The notes under the pieces are model-generated. The model was not told the origin of the DNA, made no database searches, and saw only the letters and a list, made by a program, of their open reading frames with translations. Made by a program: the position numbers and the translations under genes. This document shows positions 52,671 through 62,058 of a stretch of DNA of 64,000 nt, in pieces. The stretch is taken from positions 1-64,000 of the forward strand of contig CAVWDE010000014.1 of the NCBI GenBank assembly GCA_963753685.1, read 5' to 3'. This DNA is from DATAOG01 sp963753685. Lineage in GTDB: Bacteria; Pseudomonadota; Alphaproteobacteria; Geminicoccales; Geminicoccaceae. Every line of letters begins with the position of its first letter. The first letter of the stretch is position 1.

Positions 52671-53924
52671 TCAGGCTACGTCCTCGGTGGCCCGGCCGTG
52701 AAGGTAGGAGACGAGGTGATCGCTGAGGTCGCTTGCGTCGGCCGCGGCGCCGTCGATCAGGGCCGACTTGCGGCGGCGGAGAAATTGCAGGCCCATCACA
52801 TACAGGCCGGGTGAGGCGACGATCCCGCCGTCGTGGCGGATCTGGCCCTTGCGGTCGAGGACGGGCACCTCCAGCCAGGAGTAGTCGGGGCGATAGCCGG
52901 TCGCCCAGACGATCGTCCGGATGGCGCCGCGCGCTAGATCCAGGCTGAGCGGCGGCGAGGGGGCGACCTCGGTCGGGGAGAAGCGGTGCGGCGGCTCGAT
53001 CTGGTCGTCGAGGCCGTGGTCTGTCGCCCAGCCGTCGATGGTGTCGAGCAGCCGGCCCATCTTGAGGTCGGACAGCGCGCACTGGTTGGCAAGCGAGCCC
53101 GAGAACAGCAGCCTGCCGTCGTTGACGCCCGCGAGGCGGCCGACCAGCCGGACGCCGCTCGCGGTCAGCGCATTGAGGTCCAGCATCGTCCGTGCGGGCG
53201 AGCCCACCAGCTGGAGGGAGGGGACCTTGCGCGCGCGGGCGAGGTCGTCGACCTCGTCGAAGCGCTGGTCGAGCACGCCGGCGGCATCCATCCACCACTG
53301 GAGGTCGCGGCCGCGGTAGGTCCTGGGCGCCCGGATGTGCTCGCCCACCGCCAGCGTGACCGGACGGCCGGAGCGCTGGATCTCGTCGGCGAGCTGAACG
53401 CCGGTCGCCGAGGCGCCGACCACCAGCACGCCGCCCGCCTCGAGCTGGTCCGGGGTGCGGTACGCCATCGGTGTCAGCGTTTCGATGGTTGCCGGCAGGG
53501 CTTCGGCGAGCCGCGGGACACAAGCGATGTTGCAGGCGCCGCTCGCCAGCACCAGGGTCCGTCCATGCCAGTCGCCCCGGTCGGTGCCGACCAGGTAACC
53601 GGCATCGGTGCGGCGCACCGAGGTCACCCGCGTATGGATCTGCACCGGGGCCGCGATGGTGCGCGCATAGCGGTCGATGAACGCGATCACCTCGGGCATC
53701 GTCCGGAAGCCGTCGGGATCGTCGCCCTGGTAGCCGAAGCCGGGGAGCCGGCTCTGCCAGTTGGGGGTCAGCAGGCGGAGCGAGTCCCAGCGCTCGGTGC
53801 GCCACGAGTTGGCGACCTCGCCGCGCTCGAGCACCACATGGTCGATGCCGCGCGCGGTGAGGCAGGCACTCATCGCCAGCCCTGCATGCCCGGCGCCGAT
53901 GACCACGGTGGTGATCGTGCGCAT
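52671..53924 (-). CDS. FAD/NAD(P)-dependent monooxygenase-like oxidoreductase
   Basis: A 417-residue flavoprotein of the flavin-monooxygenase/CzcO type. FAD site TTVVIGAGHAGLAMSACLTA, second dinucleotide site GGVLVVGASATGVQLADEIQ, and the Asp/Glu-rich AIRTIVWATGYRPDYSW (the ATG-x-x-P motif) are all present. It likely oxidises small substrates with NAD(P)H and O2. It lies 33 bases downstream of an OsmC-type gene on the same strand and may share its transcript. Confidence 0.87.
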   Translation of the reverse strand: MRTITTVVIGAGHAGLAMSACLTARGIDHVVLERGEVANSWRTERWDSLRLLTPNWQSRLPGFGYQGDDPDGFRTMPEVIAFIDRYARTIAAPVQIHTRVTSVRRTDAGYLVGTDRGDWHGRTLVLASGACNIACVPRLAEALPATIETLTPMAYRTPDQLEAGGVLVVGASATGVQLADEIQRSGRPVTLAVGEHIRAPRTYRGRDLQWWMDAAGVLDQRFDEVDDLARARKVPSLQLVGSPARTMLDLNALTASGVRLVGRLAGVNDGRLLFSGSLANQCALSDLKMGRLLDTIDGWATDHGLDDQIEPPHRFSPTEVAPSPPLSLDLARGAIRTIVWATGYRPDYSWLEVPVLDRKGQIRHDGGIVASPGLYVMGLQFLRRRKSALIDGAAADASDLSDHLVSYLHGRATEDVA

Positions 53925-53957
53925 GGGACCCGCTCCCTGCTGATGTCGCGCGGTCGG

Positions 53958-54524
53958 TCAGTTGACCTCGACCGTGACGTTGGTCGGGTTGGTCACGATG
54001 TCGAAGACCGCCGAGCGCTTCTGCGACTGGGCGACCAGCGCCCTGATCTCCTCGCGGCTGGCATCGGCGTCGATGGTGTAGGTCACCTTGATGCCGTCGA
54101 AGCCGTTGCGGACGTCGCTGTCGATGCCGAGGATGCCCTGCAGGTCCATGGCCCCCTCGAGCGTCGCCTTGACCGAGCGCAGCTGGATGTTGCGGTGCTG
54201 CGCGACCGCGGCGACACCGGCGGTGAGGCACGCCCCCAGCCCGACCAGCACGTACTCGACCGGCGTGGCACCCTTGTCCTCGGAGGCGAAGACCTCCGGG
54301 TGATCGGCCTCGAAGCTGAACTCGGTCTTATGCCTCTGGTTCGCGCCGAGGCCGAAGAACTCCTCGACCGTCGAATGACTGTGGGTGCCGTTCATCCACT
54401 TGCAGGTCGCCTTCCAGCGGAAGTGAGCGGCCTCGGGCGCCGCGGTCAGGGCCTCACGGGCGCCGATCAGCGCCTCGACGTTGACGCCGTTGTCGACCCG
54501 GCTGTGGGACATGGTCATGGTCAT
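53958..54524 (-). CDS. OsmC-family protein
   Basis: A 188-residue protein with GGAG box (GCAAGGAGAAAGTCG) before the ATG. The OsmC fold is clear: GATPVEYVLVGLGACLTAGV supplies one conserved Cys, and NIQLRSVKATLEGAMDLQGI the dimer strand. It also has an N-terminal extension (CKWMNGTHSHSTVEEF). The second Cys (peroxidase-type) is not obvious in the usual place, so peroxide-reducing activity is uncertain. It likely detoxifies or repairs oxidised compounds. It precedes the monooxygenase gene. Confidence 0.82.
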   Translation of the reverse strand: MTMTMSHSRVDNGVNVEALIGAREALTAAPEAAHFRWKATCKWMNGTHSHSTVEEFFGLGANQRHKTEFSFEADHPEVFASEDKGATPVEYVLVGLGACLTAGVAAVAQHRNIQLRSVKATLEGAMDLQGILGIDSDVRNGFDGIKVTYTIDADASREEIRALVAQSQKRSAVFDIVTNPTNVTVEVN

Positions 54525-54552
54525 CGACTTTCTCCTTGCTTGCTCGGTTGCG

Positions 54553-55380
54553 TCAGCTGGGAACGGGAGCCCGGGCCACGGCGACCACGAACTCGCCTGG
54601 GACCTGGTAGCCATCGCCGGCCCGGAAGGCGGCGATCGAGTTGAGATACTCGGCGTGGACCGCGCGCTTGGTCGCGTCATCGAAACGGCCGTAGGCGAGC
54701 GCCACCGGCCCGCCGCGGAACACAGCACCGAGCGCGTCGTCGGCGGTGGCGTAGCGCAGGCTCGTCCGCAGACGTTGCGAGCGGATGTCGGTGAAGCCCG
54801 CCGCCGCAAAGCCGTGCGCGAGCATGTCCTGGGTCCCGAGCTGGAAGAACATGGGGCAGACCTCCGAGGCCACCCTCTTGTCGGTGATCGGGAAGATCTC
54901 GGCCCAGCCGCAGTTGCGCCGCGCGCCCCACACCGCCGCGGCCGCCCGGCCGCCGGGCCTGACCAGCCGGCGCATCTCGCAGAGCGCCTTGACCGGGTCC
55001 GGCACATACATCAGCCCGAGGCCGCAGACGGCGGCATCGAAGGTCGCATCCGCGAACGGCAGCTGTTCGGCATCGCCGCGCTCGAAGCTCGCGTTGTCGA
55101 GCCCGCGCCCGGCAGCGCAGCGGCGCGCGGCCTCGACCATCGCGCCCGAGATGTCGGTGCCGACGACCGCGCCCCGCGGGCCGACCATCTCGGCCACGCG
55201 CAGGCTGACCAGCCCGGTGCCGCAGGCGACGTCGAGCACGCGCTCGCCAGGCTTAAGCGCCACCATGTCGAGCATCAGAGAATGCGCGGGCTCGAGCTGG
55301 ACGCGCCAGCCCTCCTCGTACGCGCTGACCGCCCGGTCCCAGCCGTAACGCTGGACGCGCCGCTGCAGCCTCGGGTCCAT
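54553..55380 (-). CDS. Class I SAM-dependent methyltransferase
   Basis: A 275-residue UbiE-like methyltransferase: motif I ERVLDVACGTGLVSLRVAEM, strand-2 acidic VVGTDISGAMVEAA, motif II-type GDAEQLPFADATFDAAVCGL and MRRLVRPGGRAAAAVW. The small-molecule acceptor is unknown. It sits between the two OsmC-type genes, 28 bases from one and 3 from the other, so the three are one transcription unit. Confidence 0.85.
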   Translation of the reverse strand: MDPRLQRRVQRYGWDRAVSAYEEGWRVQLEPAHSLMLDMVALKPGERVLDVACGTGLVSLRVAEMVGPRGAVVGTDISGAMVEAARRCAAGRGLDNASFERGDAEQLPFADATFDAAVCGLGLMYVPDPVKALCEMRRLVRPGGRAAAAVWGARRNCGWAEIFPITDKRVASEVCPMFFQLGTQDMLAHGFAAAGFTDIRSQRLRTSLRYATADDALGAVFRGGPVALAYGRFDDATKRAVHAEYLNSIAAFRAGDGYQVPGEFVVAVARAPVPS

Positions 55381-55383
55381 GGG

Positions 55384-55917
55384 TCAGGCCTCCGCGCCGT
55401 TCAGGTGCAGGACGCGGCGGAGCGTCATGGCCCGGCCGAAGACGTCCAGATAGGGGCTGTGGCGCTCGGCCATGCGCAGGAGCTGATCGACCTCGTCCCT
55501 GGGGGCCGGGCTCTCGACCCTGACCACGTAGCGGACTTCGCTGTAGCCGGGCGGCACGCCGGTCGCGACCCCGAGTTCGCCCCGGGCGTCGAAGTCGGCC
55601 TGGACCTCGACCTCGAGCGCGTCGAGCGGCACGCCCAGGCGCGCGGCCCAGATCGCGATCCCCATCGTCAGGCAGCTCGCGAGCGCCCCCCGGCCGAGCA
55701 CGCCCGGGGTCGGCGCGCTGTCGTCGCCGCCCGCCTTGGCGGGCAGGTCGGCCATGAATTTCCAGGGGCCTTCCACGATCTCGCAGCGCACGCCATCGAC
55801 CAGACGGGCCCTGGTGGCGCAGCTGAGATGGCCGCGCGCCGGCTTCAGCGCCAGCAACTCGATGTTACGCTCGACGATCGCCCGAATTGCGCCCTGATCC
55901 GCCATCGCATCCTCCAT
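55384..55917 (-). CDS. OsmC-family protein (second type)
   Basis: A 177-residue protein from ATG 55917, with an internal ATG at 55905 (MADQGAIRAIVERNIELL) equally likely. It has TPGVLGRGALASCLTMGIAI, holding the family's conserved Cys, and the strand LDALEVEVQADFDARGELGV. It differs clearly from the protein at 53958-54524, so the two are not recent copies. Members bind thiol-reactive or lipid substrates; the exact role is unknown. It is the first gene of the minus-strand run. Confidence 0.8.
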   Translation of the reverse strand: MEDAMADQGAIRAIVERNIELLALKPARGHLSCATRARLVDGVRCEIVEGPWKFMADLPAKAGGDDSAPTPGVLGRGALASCLTMGIAIWAARLGVPLDALEVEVQADFDARGELGVATGVPPGYSEVRYVVRVESPAPRDEVDQLLRMAERHSPYLDVFGRAMTLRRVLHLNGAEA

Positions 55918-56213
55918 CAGCTGCGGCCGCTCTCCGGCGCCTTGTTTTGCCGGATCAGCAAACCCGCAATCGACTACGATGGATGCTAGATTCGCGACCG
56001 TTTCCGACAGATGTCAGAAGTCAGGCGATTTGGTTTCAATTGTATCCGCCCGGTCGGATTTTCTTGTTTCGAGCGCGTTACCGCCGGAATCAAGCGGAGC
56101 CACCGCGCCTGGGCCGGTCAGGCCTCTGTGCATGCCCGGGTCCGCTCGACGCATCACGGGACAAAAAGGGCCGAGGTTTCGACGCGCCGTCTCGATCCCG
56201 GGCGGGCGACGGA

Positions 56214-57311
56214 TCACGTCTGGATTGCGAACACGCGGGCGAGGTTGCCGCCGAGGAACTGGTCCAGCTCGGGGGCCGTGAGGAAGCGGCAATGGGTGCG
56301 CACGTAGTCCAGGCTCTGCTTGTAGGTGCAGAACCGCTCGACGTTCGGCATGTCCGAGCCCCAGACCAGCTTCTGCGCGCCCAAAAGATCGCGCAGCCCG
56401 CGGATCAGCACCTGGGCTTCCGGGAACGGGTAGTCCCAGATCCCGCCCCAGGTGATCGGATAGCAGACCTCGAGCAGGACGTTGTCGTGCCGGTAGACCC
56501 GTTCGACCGGCTCGGGGAATTGCCAGCGGCCGTCGATCGCGAAGAACTGTGGCGGCGGCGCCGTTCCGAATATCCAGGTGACGTTCGGACAGCGCTCGAT
56601 CAGGCCCGCCAACCGTCGGAACACCTCGATGCAGGACGCGAGGTCGTAGTGCGGGATCGGCGTGATCTCGAAGATCACCGGCAGTCGGTGCTGATCGATC
56701 AGGCTCCAGAAGGCCTCGAAGCGCGGATCGTCGAACCAGACGTCGAAGCCGTAGCGGCTGAAGTGCTCGAGCTGATAGAAGAGCCCCTTGAGCCCGAGCT
56801 GCCCGATCGCGCGGCCGGCTTCCGACCACCAATGATCCTGATCGGCCCTGGCCTCGTCGACGTGCAGCAGGCCGGTGAACCGGTCCGGATAGTGTTGCTG
56901 GGCGAGCGCATTGTAATCGTTCATGTAACCGTATGTGAAACCGGCCTGCAGAACGCAGTGGTCGACCCCGGCGGCGTTCATCTGGGTGATCATGAACTCG
57001 GGCGTCGATTCGATCTCGGCCATCGCGACCGGCATGTACTGGACGTAGTGGTCCTCGCCGGCGATCGTGAACTCGATCCGGCCGTAGGGCCCGACCCGGA
57101 AATCGATGTCGTCGCGCAGGCCATCCCAGGCATTCGTGCCGGGTCGGAACAGATGCGAAGCCTCGGACGGCGCCCCGTCGCGGGCACGGAAGACCTTGGC
57201 GGCCGGGCGACACAGGTTCTTCTGCAGATAACGCCAATGGATCGCGCGCGAGGGGAGGCCGCAGGCCCCGGACCACTTCTCGAAGATGTGCGCGTGCGAA
57301 TCGATGATCAT
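56214..57311 (-). CDS. Amidohydrolase-family metal-dependent hydrolase/decarboxylase
   Basis: A 365-residue TIM-barrel hydrolase of the Amidohydro_2 type. The metal motif DSHAHIF is at the N-terminus. Further metal or active-site positions are in VIFEITPIPHYDLASCIEVF and the closing KLVWGSDMPNVERF (catalytic Asp). Such enzymes hydrolyse lactones or decarboxylate aromatic acids (ACMSD-like). The start MIIDSHAH at 57311 is preferred over TTG 57326. It is divergently transcribed from the PQQ dehydrogenase. Confidence 0.87.
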   Translation of the reverse strand: MIIDSHAHIFEKWSGACGLPSRAIHWRYLQKNLCRPAAKVFRARDGAPSEASHLFRPGTNAWDGLRDDIDFRVGPYGRIEFTIAGEDHYVQYMPVAMAEIESTPEFMITQMNAAGVDHCVLQAGFTYGYMNDYNALAQQHYPDRFTGLLHVDEARADQDHWWSEAGRAIGQLGLKGLFYQLEHFSRYGFDVWFDDPRFEAFWSLIDQHRLPVIFEITPIPHYDLASCIEVFRRLAGLIERCPNVTWIFGTAPPPQFFAIDGRWQFPEPVERVYRHDNVLLEVCYPITWGGIWDYPFPEAQVLIRGLRDLLGAQKLVWGSDMPNVERFCTYKQSLDYVRTHCRFLTAPELDQFLGGNLARVFAIQT

Positions 57312-57511
57312 CGGCAGGTTCCTCAAGCGTCGGCCTGAGGGCGACCCTACCGATCCTGGCGGCCGGTGTACATGTCTAGGATGCCCGGCCTTGGAGCCGC
57401 AGCTCGAAGGCGCCGGCCGGCCCGGGCCGGATCTCCCAAAAAATGTTCAGCCGAGGGAACCGGTCGCGCCGGCCGCTGTTTCGCAAGCGTCCAAGAGCGT
57501 CGAGGAGCGCC

Positions 57512-59428
57512 ATGCCGCGTCTGCCGGCCGCCCGAGCGTCTTTTCCCGTCCAGCCACGATGCGATGCGCAGCATCGCTTGCGCAAAAGCGCAGCGAGGCC
57601 TGCCGCCTCTTGGCTCACCGCGTTCCTGCTATTGATGGTCACCGGCGGCCCGGCCGGTGCCCAGAACGACCAGCCGGCGGCGCAGGATCTCCAGGTGCTG
57701 AGCCAGGACGCGGCCCAGTGGGTCATGCCGGCGCACAACTACGCCAGCACCCGGTTCAGCGAGCTCGATCAGATCACCACCCAGAACGTCTCTCAGCTGC
57801 AGCTCGCCTGGAGCTTCTCGGTCGGGGTCAACCGCGGCCAGGAAGCAGCGCCTCTGGTCGTGGGCGGCATGATGTACGTGGTCGGGCCGTTTCCCAACAA
57901 GCTGTTCGCGCTCGACGCCACGACCGGCGAGCTCAAGTGGGTCTACGCGCCGCCCACGGAGGAGGCCGCCCAAGGTGTGGCCTGCTGCGACGTGGTCAAC
58001 CGCGGTGCGGCCTACGACCACGGCCGGATCTTCTACAACACGCTCGATGATCACACGGTCGCGGTCGACGCCATGACCGGCAAGGAGGTCTGGCACAAGA
58101 AGCTCGGCGACATCAGCCTCGGCGAGACCATGACGATGGCGCCGCTGGTGGTGAAGGGCAAAGTGCTGGTCGGCAACAGCGGCGGCGAGATGGGCGTGCG
58201 CGGCTGGCTGACCGCGCTCGATGAGAACACCGGTGAGATCGCCTGGCGGGCATATTCGACCGGCCCCGACAAGGACGTCCTGCTCGGCGACGATTTCCAC
58301 CCCGTCTACGACTGGATGAAGGGCAAGGATCTGGGGGTCAAGACCTGGCCGCCGGATCACTGGCAGCAAGGCGGCGGCACGGTCTGGGGCTGGATCTCCT
58401 ACGATCCCGAGCTCAACCTGATCTACTACGGGACCAGCAACCCCGGGCCCTGGAACTCCAACCAGCGCCCGGGCGACAATCTCTGGACGGCCACGATCTT
58501 CGCCCGCAATCCCGACACCGGGATGGCAAAATGGGCCTACCAGACCTCGCCCCACGACCTCTGGGACCACGACAGCATCAACGAGGTCGTGCTGGCCGAT
58601 CTCCAGATCGACGGCAAGCAGCGCAAGGTGCTGATCCGGCCGGGGCGCACCGGCTACATGTACGTGATCGACCGCGCGACCGGCGAGCTCATCTCCGCCG
58701 ACGCCTTCGACACGGTCACCGCCTACAAAGGCGTCGACCTCAAGACCGGCCGCATCATCCCGAACGAGGCGCTGACGCCGACCCTCGGCAAGAACATCCA
58801 GAACATCTGCCCGGCGGCGCCCGGCGCCAAGGACTGGCAGCCGACCGCCTTCTCGCCGCGCACCGGCCTCCTGTACGTGCCGCACCAGCATTTGTGCATG
58901 AACATGCAGACCTCGGAGGTCGGCTACATCGCGGGCACACCTTATCTCGGTGCCACCGCCGACATGTACGCCGCGCCGGGCGACGGCTATCGCGGCGAGT
59001 TCATGGCCTGGGATCCGGTCGCCAGGAAGAAGATCTGGGCGATCAAGGAGAAGTTCCCGGTCTGGAGCGGCACGGTGGTGACCGCGGGCGACGTCGCTTT
59101 CTACGGCACGATGGATCGCTGGCTGAAGGGGGTCAACGCCAGGACCGGCGAGGTGCTGTGGAAGTTCCGGGCACCGTCCGGGTTCATCGGCCAGCCGGTG
59201 ACCTACCAGGGCAGCGACGGCCGCCAGTACGTCGCGATCCTCTCGGGCGTGGGCGGCTGGTCGGGCGCGGTCGCGATCGCCGAGCTCGACCCGCGCGTGC
59301 GCAATGGGGCTCTGGGCTTCGTCGGCGCCACCCAGGATCTGCCCGCCTATACGACGGGCGGCAGCACGCTCCTGGTGTTCGCCGTACCCGAGCCTGCCAC
59401 GGGCGCCGAGCATGCTTCGGCCCGATAG
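57512..59428 (+). CDS. xoxF: PQQ-dependent alcohol dehydrogenase, lanthanide (XoxF) type
   Basis: A 638-residue periplasmic quinoprotein with GAGGAG before the ATG and a signal ending PAGAQ. The eight-bladed propeller has tryptophan-docking motifs such as LFALDATTGELKWVY. The vicinal disulfide is C158-C159 (GVACCDVV). Metal and PQQ ligands: E226 (GGEMG), N310 (TSNPGPW), catalytic D352 and, two residues on, D354 (LWDHDSINE). The E-N-D spacing of 84 and 42 equals that of calcium methanol dehydrogenase, and D354 is the extra Asp diagnostic of lanthanide use. It oxidises methanol or other primary alcohols. XoxJ-like and cytochrome genes follow. Confidence 0.85.
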   Translation: MPRLPAARASFPVQPRCDAQHRLRKSAARPAASWLTAFLLLMVTGGPAGAQNDQPAAQDLQVLSQDAAQWVMPAHNYASTRFSELDQITTQNVSQLQLAWSFSVGVNRGQEAAPLVVGGMMYVVGPFPNKLFALDATTGELKWVYAPPTEEAAQGVACCDVVNRGAAYDHGRIFYNTLDDHTVAVDAMTGKEVWHKKLGDISLGETMTMAPLVVKGKVLVGNSGGEMGVRGWLTALDENTGEIAWRAYSTGPDKDVLLGDDFHPVYDWMKGKDLGVKTWPPDHWQQGGGTVWGWISYDPELNLIYYGTSNPGPWNSNQRPGDNLWTATIFARNPDTGMAKWAYQTSPHDLWDHDSINEVVLADLQIDGKQRKVLIRPGRTGYMYVIDRATGELISADAFDTVTAYKGVDLKTGRIIPNEALTPTLGKNIQNICPAAPGAKDWQPTAFSPRTGLLYVPHQHLCMNMQTSEVGYIAGTPYLGATADMYAAPGDGYRGEFMAWDPVARKKIWAIKEKFPVWSGTVVTAGDVAFYGTMDRWLKGVNARTGEVLWKFRAPSGFIGQPVTYQGSDGRQYVAILSGVGGWSGAVAIAELDPRVRNGALGFVGATQDLPAYTTGGSTLLVFAVPEPATGAEHASAR

Positions 59429-60246
59429 AGCGATCGGCATGGCACTCGCGGTGCTGGCGCTGGGCGCGCTCGGCGGCGCCGACGCTCTTCGGTCAGGAGG
59501 CCGCGCCGCAGGGCCAGACGCTGCGCGTCTGCGCCGATCCGAACAACCTGCCATTCTCCAATGCCAAGGGCGAGGGCTTCGAGAACCAGCTCGCGCAGAT
59601 GGTCGCCCAAGAGCTGCACTGGACGGTCAGCTACACCTGGTGGGCGCAGCGCCGCGGCTTCATCCGCAACACGCTCAAGGCCGGCAAATGCGACGTGATC
59701 ATGGGCGTGCCGCCGCTCGACATGATCACCACCACCCGGCCCTACTATCGCTCGACCTACGTCTTCGTCAGCCGCCGCGACCGCAAGCTCGGCTTCAGCT
59801 CGATCGAGGCGCCCGAGCTGCGCAGCCTCAGCATCGGCGTGCATCTGATCGGCGACGACGGCGCCAACACGCCGCCCGCGGACGCGCTTGGGCAGCGCCA
59901 CATCGTCGATAACGTCAAGGGCTTCATGATCTACGGCGACTACCGCCAGGACACGCCGCCCGCCCGGCTGGTCGAGGCGGTCGAGCACGGCGAGCTCGAC
60001 GTCGCCGCGGTCTGGGGGCCGCTCGCCGGCTGGGCGGCGAAGCGCTCGCCGGTGCCGCTGCAGCTGGTGCCGATCACCGGCACCGAAGCGTTCCGGCCGC
60101 TCGTGTTCCAGTACGCGATCGCGATGGGCGTGCGCCAAGGCGATACCGCGCTCGCCGGGCGGCTGAACGCGATCATCCTCGAGCGCGGCGACGACATCCG
60201 GGCGCTGCTCGAGCGCTACGGCGTGCCGCTCGTCCGGGAGCCCTGA
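59412..60246 (+). pseudogene. XoxJ/MoxJ-like periplasmic binding protein, frameshift in the signal region
   Basis: The ATG at 59412 overlaps the end of xoxF and begins a signal peptide (IGMALAVLALGALGGA). Near 59478 the frame changes, and the mature domain (TLRVCADPNNLPFSNAKGEG onward) continues to 60246. Its features, ENQLAQMVAQELHWTVSYTW, KAGKCDVIMGVPPL and LVEAVEHGELDVAAVWGPLA, match the SBP_bac_3-type protein encoded beside PQQ alcohol dehydrogenases and thought to help their maturation. Without the shift the protein is of normal size (about 277 residues). It is probably a draft error or a recent mutation. Confidence 0.75.
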
Positions 60247-60249
60247 GGC

Positions 60250-60957
60250 ATGGCCGAGCCGTACAGACGATCACGAACCTGGCGCACGGCGGCGGTTCCT
60301 GCCGTCGGCGTCGCCGCCGCCCTGACCATCGGATTGCTGGCCGGTGGACTCACGGCGCCGCCCGCCCTCACGGCCGAGGCGCAGCCGCAGGCGAACGCCG
60401 ATGACACCACGGGCGGCGGCGTCGCGAGCCGGTTGCTCCACGTGCCGGTGGTCAATCTGCAGCCAGGTGGCGTGCAGGAGCGGCCGAAGATAAGCAATCC
60501 CGACGCCGACGACCCGCAGGCCGCGCAACGCGGCATGGACTACTTCGCGCAGATGAACTGCGTCGGCTGCCATGCGGCGAACGGCGCTGGCGGCATGGGG
60601 CCGGCGCTCAGCAATGCCAAGTTCATCTACGGCAGCGCGCCCGAGAACATCTACCTCACGATCCTGCAGGGGCGCCCGAACGGCATGCCCGCCTGGGGCG
60701 GCCTGCTGCCTGACCAGGTGATCTGGGACCTGGTCGCCTACATCCGCGGCATCAGCAAGGAGCCCGCGGGCGAGTGGGGCAAGACCACCTCGGCCGGCGG
60801 CTTCACGGTCGAGCAGGTGCCGGCCGAGTTCAAGTCGACCCCGACGCCCTGGCAGTACACCGAGCCATTCACCTCCGGCCAGCCGCCCGCCGAGACGGCG
60901 AAGGGCGGGCCGGCACCGGCGGCGGCCGAGACCACGCCGCCCCAGACGCCGAAGTGA
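60250..60957 (+). CDS. Periplasmic c-type cytochrome (XoxG-like)
   Basis: A 235-residue protein with signal-like segment (LTIGLLAGGLTAPPALTAEA). The single heme site MNCVGCHAANGAGGMGPAL is C104-x-x-C107-H108, and M146 in NGMPAWGG is the probable axial Met. The C-terminal tail is Pro/Ala-rich. In Xox operons such a cytochrome accepts electrons from the dehydrogenase. It starts two bases after the binding-protein gene's stop, and the oxidase genes follow directly, so it could hand electrons to them. Confidence 0.85.
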   Translation: MAEPYRRSRTWRTAAVPAVGVAAALTIGLLAGGLTAPPALTAEAQPQANADDTTGGGVASRLLHVPVVNLQPGGVQERPKISNPDADDPQAAQRGMDYFAQMNCVGCHAANGAGGMGPALSNAKFIYGSAPENIYLTILQGRPNGMPAWGGLLPDQVIWDLVAYIRGISKEPAGEWGKTTSAGGFTVEQVPAEFKSTPTPWQYTEPFTSGQPPAETAKGGPAPAAAETTPPQTPK

Positions 60958-60958
60958 C

Positions 60959-62047
60959 ATGGCGGACCTTCGCCGCACCAGGCAGAGAGCGACACCGCCG
61001 GCGGTCCGGCGGCGCTGGGGGCAGACCGCAGGCGGCGCCGCCGGCCTGATGCTCGGGCTCGCCGGCGGGGTTCGCGCGGCGCGGGCGGCGCTGGTTGACG
61101 CGCCGATGTACTACCTCCACTCGTTCGGCAGCCGGGGCCAGCCGATCGCCCATCTGACCATCGCGCTCCTGATCCTGTCGATCGCGGTCGTGCTGATCAT
61201 CAGCATCGCGGTGCTCGTCGGCGTGCTCAGCCGGCGCACGCGCGCGGTGCCGCTGACCGCAGGCCGGCTGCCGGTCGAGCGCGGCGGCAGCGGCATGGTC
61301 TGGATCTATATCGGCCTCGCGCTCACCACCCTGGCACTCGCGGGCTCGGTGACCTGGACCATGGTCACCATGGCGGCGATCGCCAGCCCCGCCAAGACGC
61401 CCCGGATCACGATCGCGATCCGCGGCCACCAATGGTGGTGGGAGGTGCGCTACCAGAACGGCGATCCAGCCCGCCAGTTCACGACCGCCAACGAGCTCCA
61501 CATCCCGGTCGGCGAACCGGTAGGGATCGAGCTCACGTCGGCGGATGTGATCCACACCTTCTGGGTGCCGGCGCTGGCCGGCAAGACCGACCTGATCCCC
61601 GGCCAGACCAACACCGCCTGGATCGAGGCCGATGAGCCCGGCGTCTACCGCGGCCAGTGCAACGAATATTGCGGCCAGCAGCATGCGCACATGGCGCTGA
61701 CCCTGTTCGCCGATCCGCCGGACAAGTTCCAGGCCTGGTGGGATGCGCAGGTCGCGGCCGCGAGCCCGCCCGAGGCGGTCGCCGACGGGCGGACCCGGTT
61801 CACGCGCCAGTGCGGCATCTGTCACACCGTGCGCGGCACGCTCGCCGGCGGCAAGGTGGGCCCCGACCTGACCCATCTGATGAGCCGGAGCACGATCGCC
61901 GCCGGCATGCTGCCCAACACGATCGGCAATCTCTCCGGTTGGATCGCCAATCCGCAGGTGATCAAGCCGGGCAGCAAGATGCCGGATCTCGATCTCTCGG
62001 GGCCCGACCTCCAGGCGATCCGCAGCTATCTCCTGACCCTGAAGTGA
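60959..62047 (+). CDS. Cytochrome c oxidase subunit II with fused cytochrome c
   Basis: A 362-residue membrane protein with two helices (ALLILSIAVVLIISIAVLVG and VWIYIGLALTTLALAGSVTW). The CuA domain has DVIHTFWVPALAGKTDLIPG (H199), and C234-NEY-C238-GQQHAHM with H242 and M245. A C-terminal c-type heme domain (C285-GI-C288-H289) follows. This is the caa3-like or CoxM type. Aromatic WWWEVRY provides the electron entry. The ATG is 2 bases after the previous stop (60957), so translation is coupled to the cytochrome. It passes electrons to subunit I. Confidence 0.9.
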   Translation: MADLRRTRQRATPPAVRRRWGQTAGGAAGLMLGLAGGVRAARAALVDAPMYYLHSFGSRGQPIAHLTIALLILSIAVVLIISIAVLVGVLSRRTRAVPLTAGRLPVERGGSGMVWIYIGLALTTLALAGSVTWTMVTMAAIASPAKTPRITIAIRGHQWWWEVRYQNGDPARQFTTANELHIPVGEPVGIELTSADVIHTFWVPALAGKTDLIPGQTNTAWIEADEPGVYRGQCNEYCGQQHAHMALTLFADPPDKFQAWWDAQVAAASPPEAVADGRTRFTRQCGICHTVRGTLAGGKVGPDLTHLMSRSTIAAGMLPNTIGNLSGWIANPQVIKPGSKMPDLDLSGPDLQAIRSYLLTLK

Positions 62048-62058
62048 GGAAGCCGCGC

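Noticed and set aside
55979..56307. Plus-strand frames in the gap between the OsmC and amidohydrolase genes
   Set aside because: No recognisable domain, no ribosome binding site and much overlap with the amidohydrolase end.
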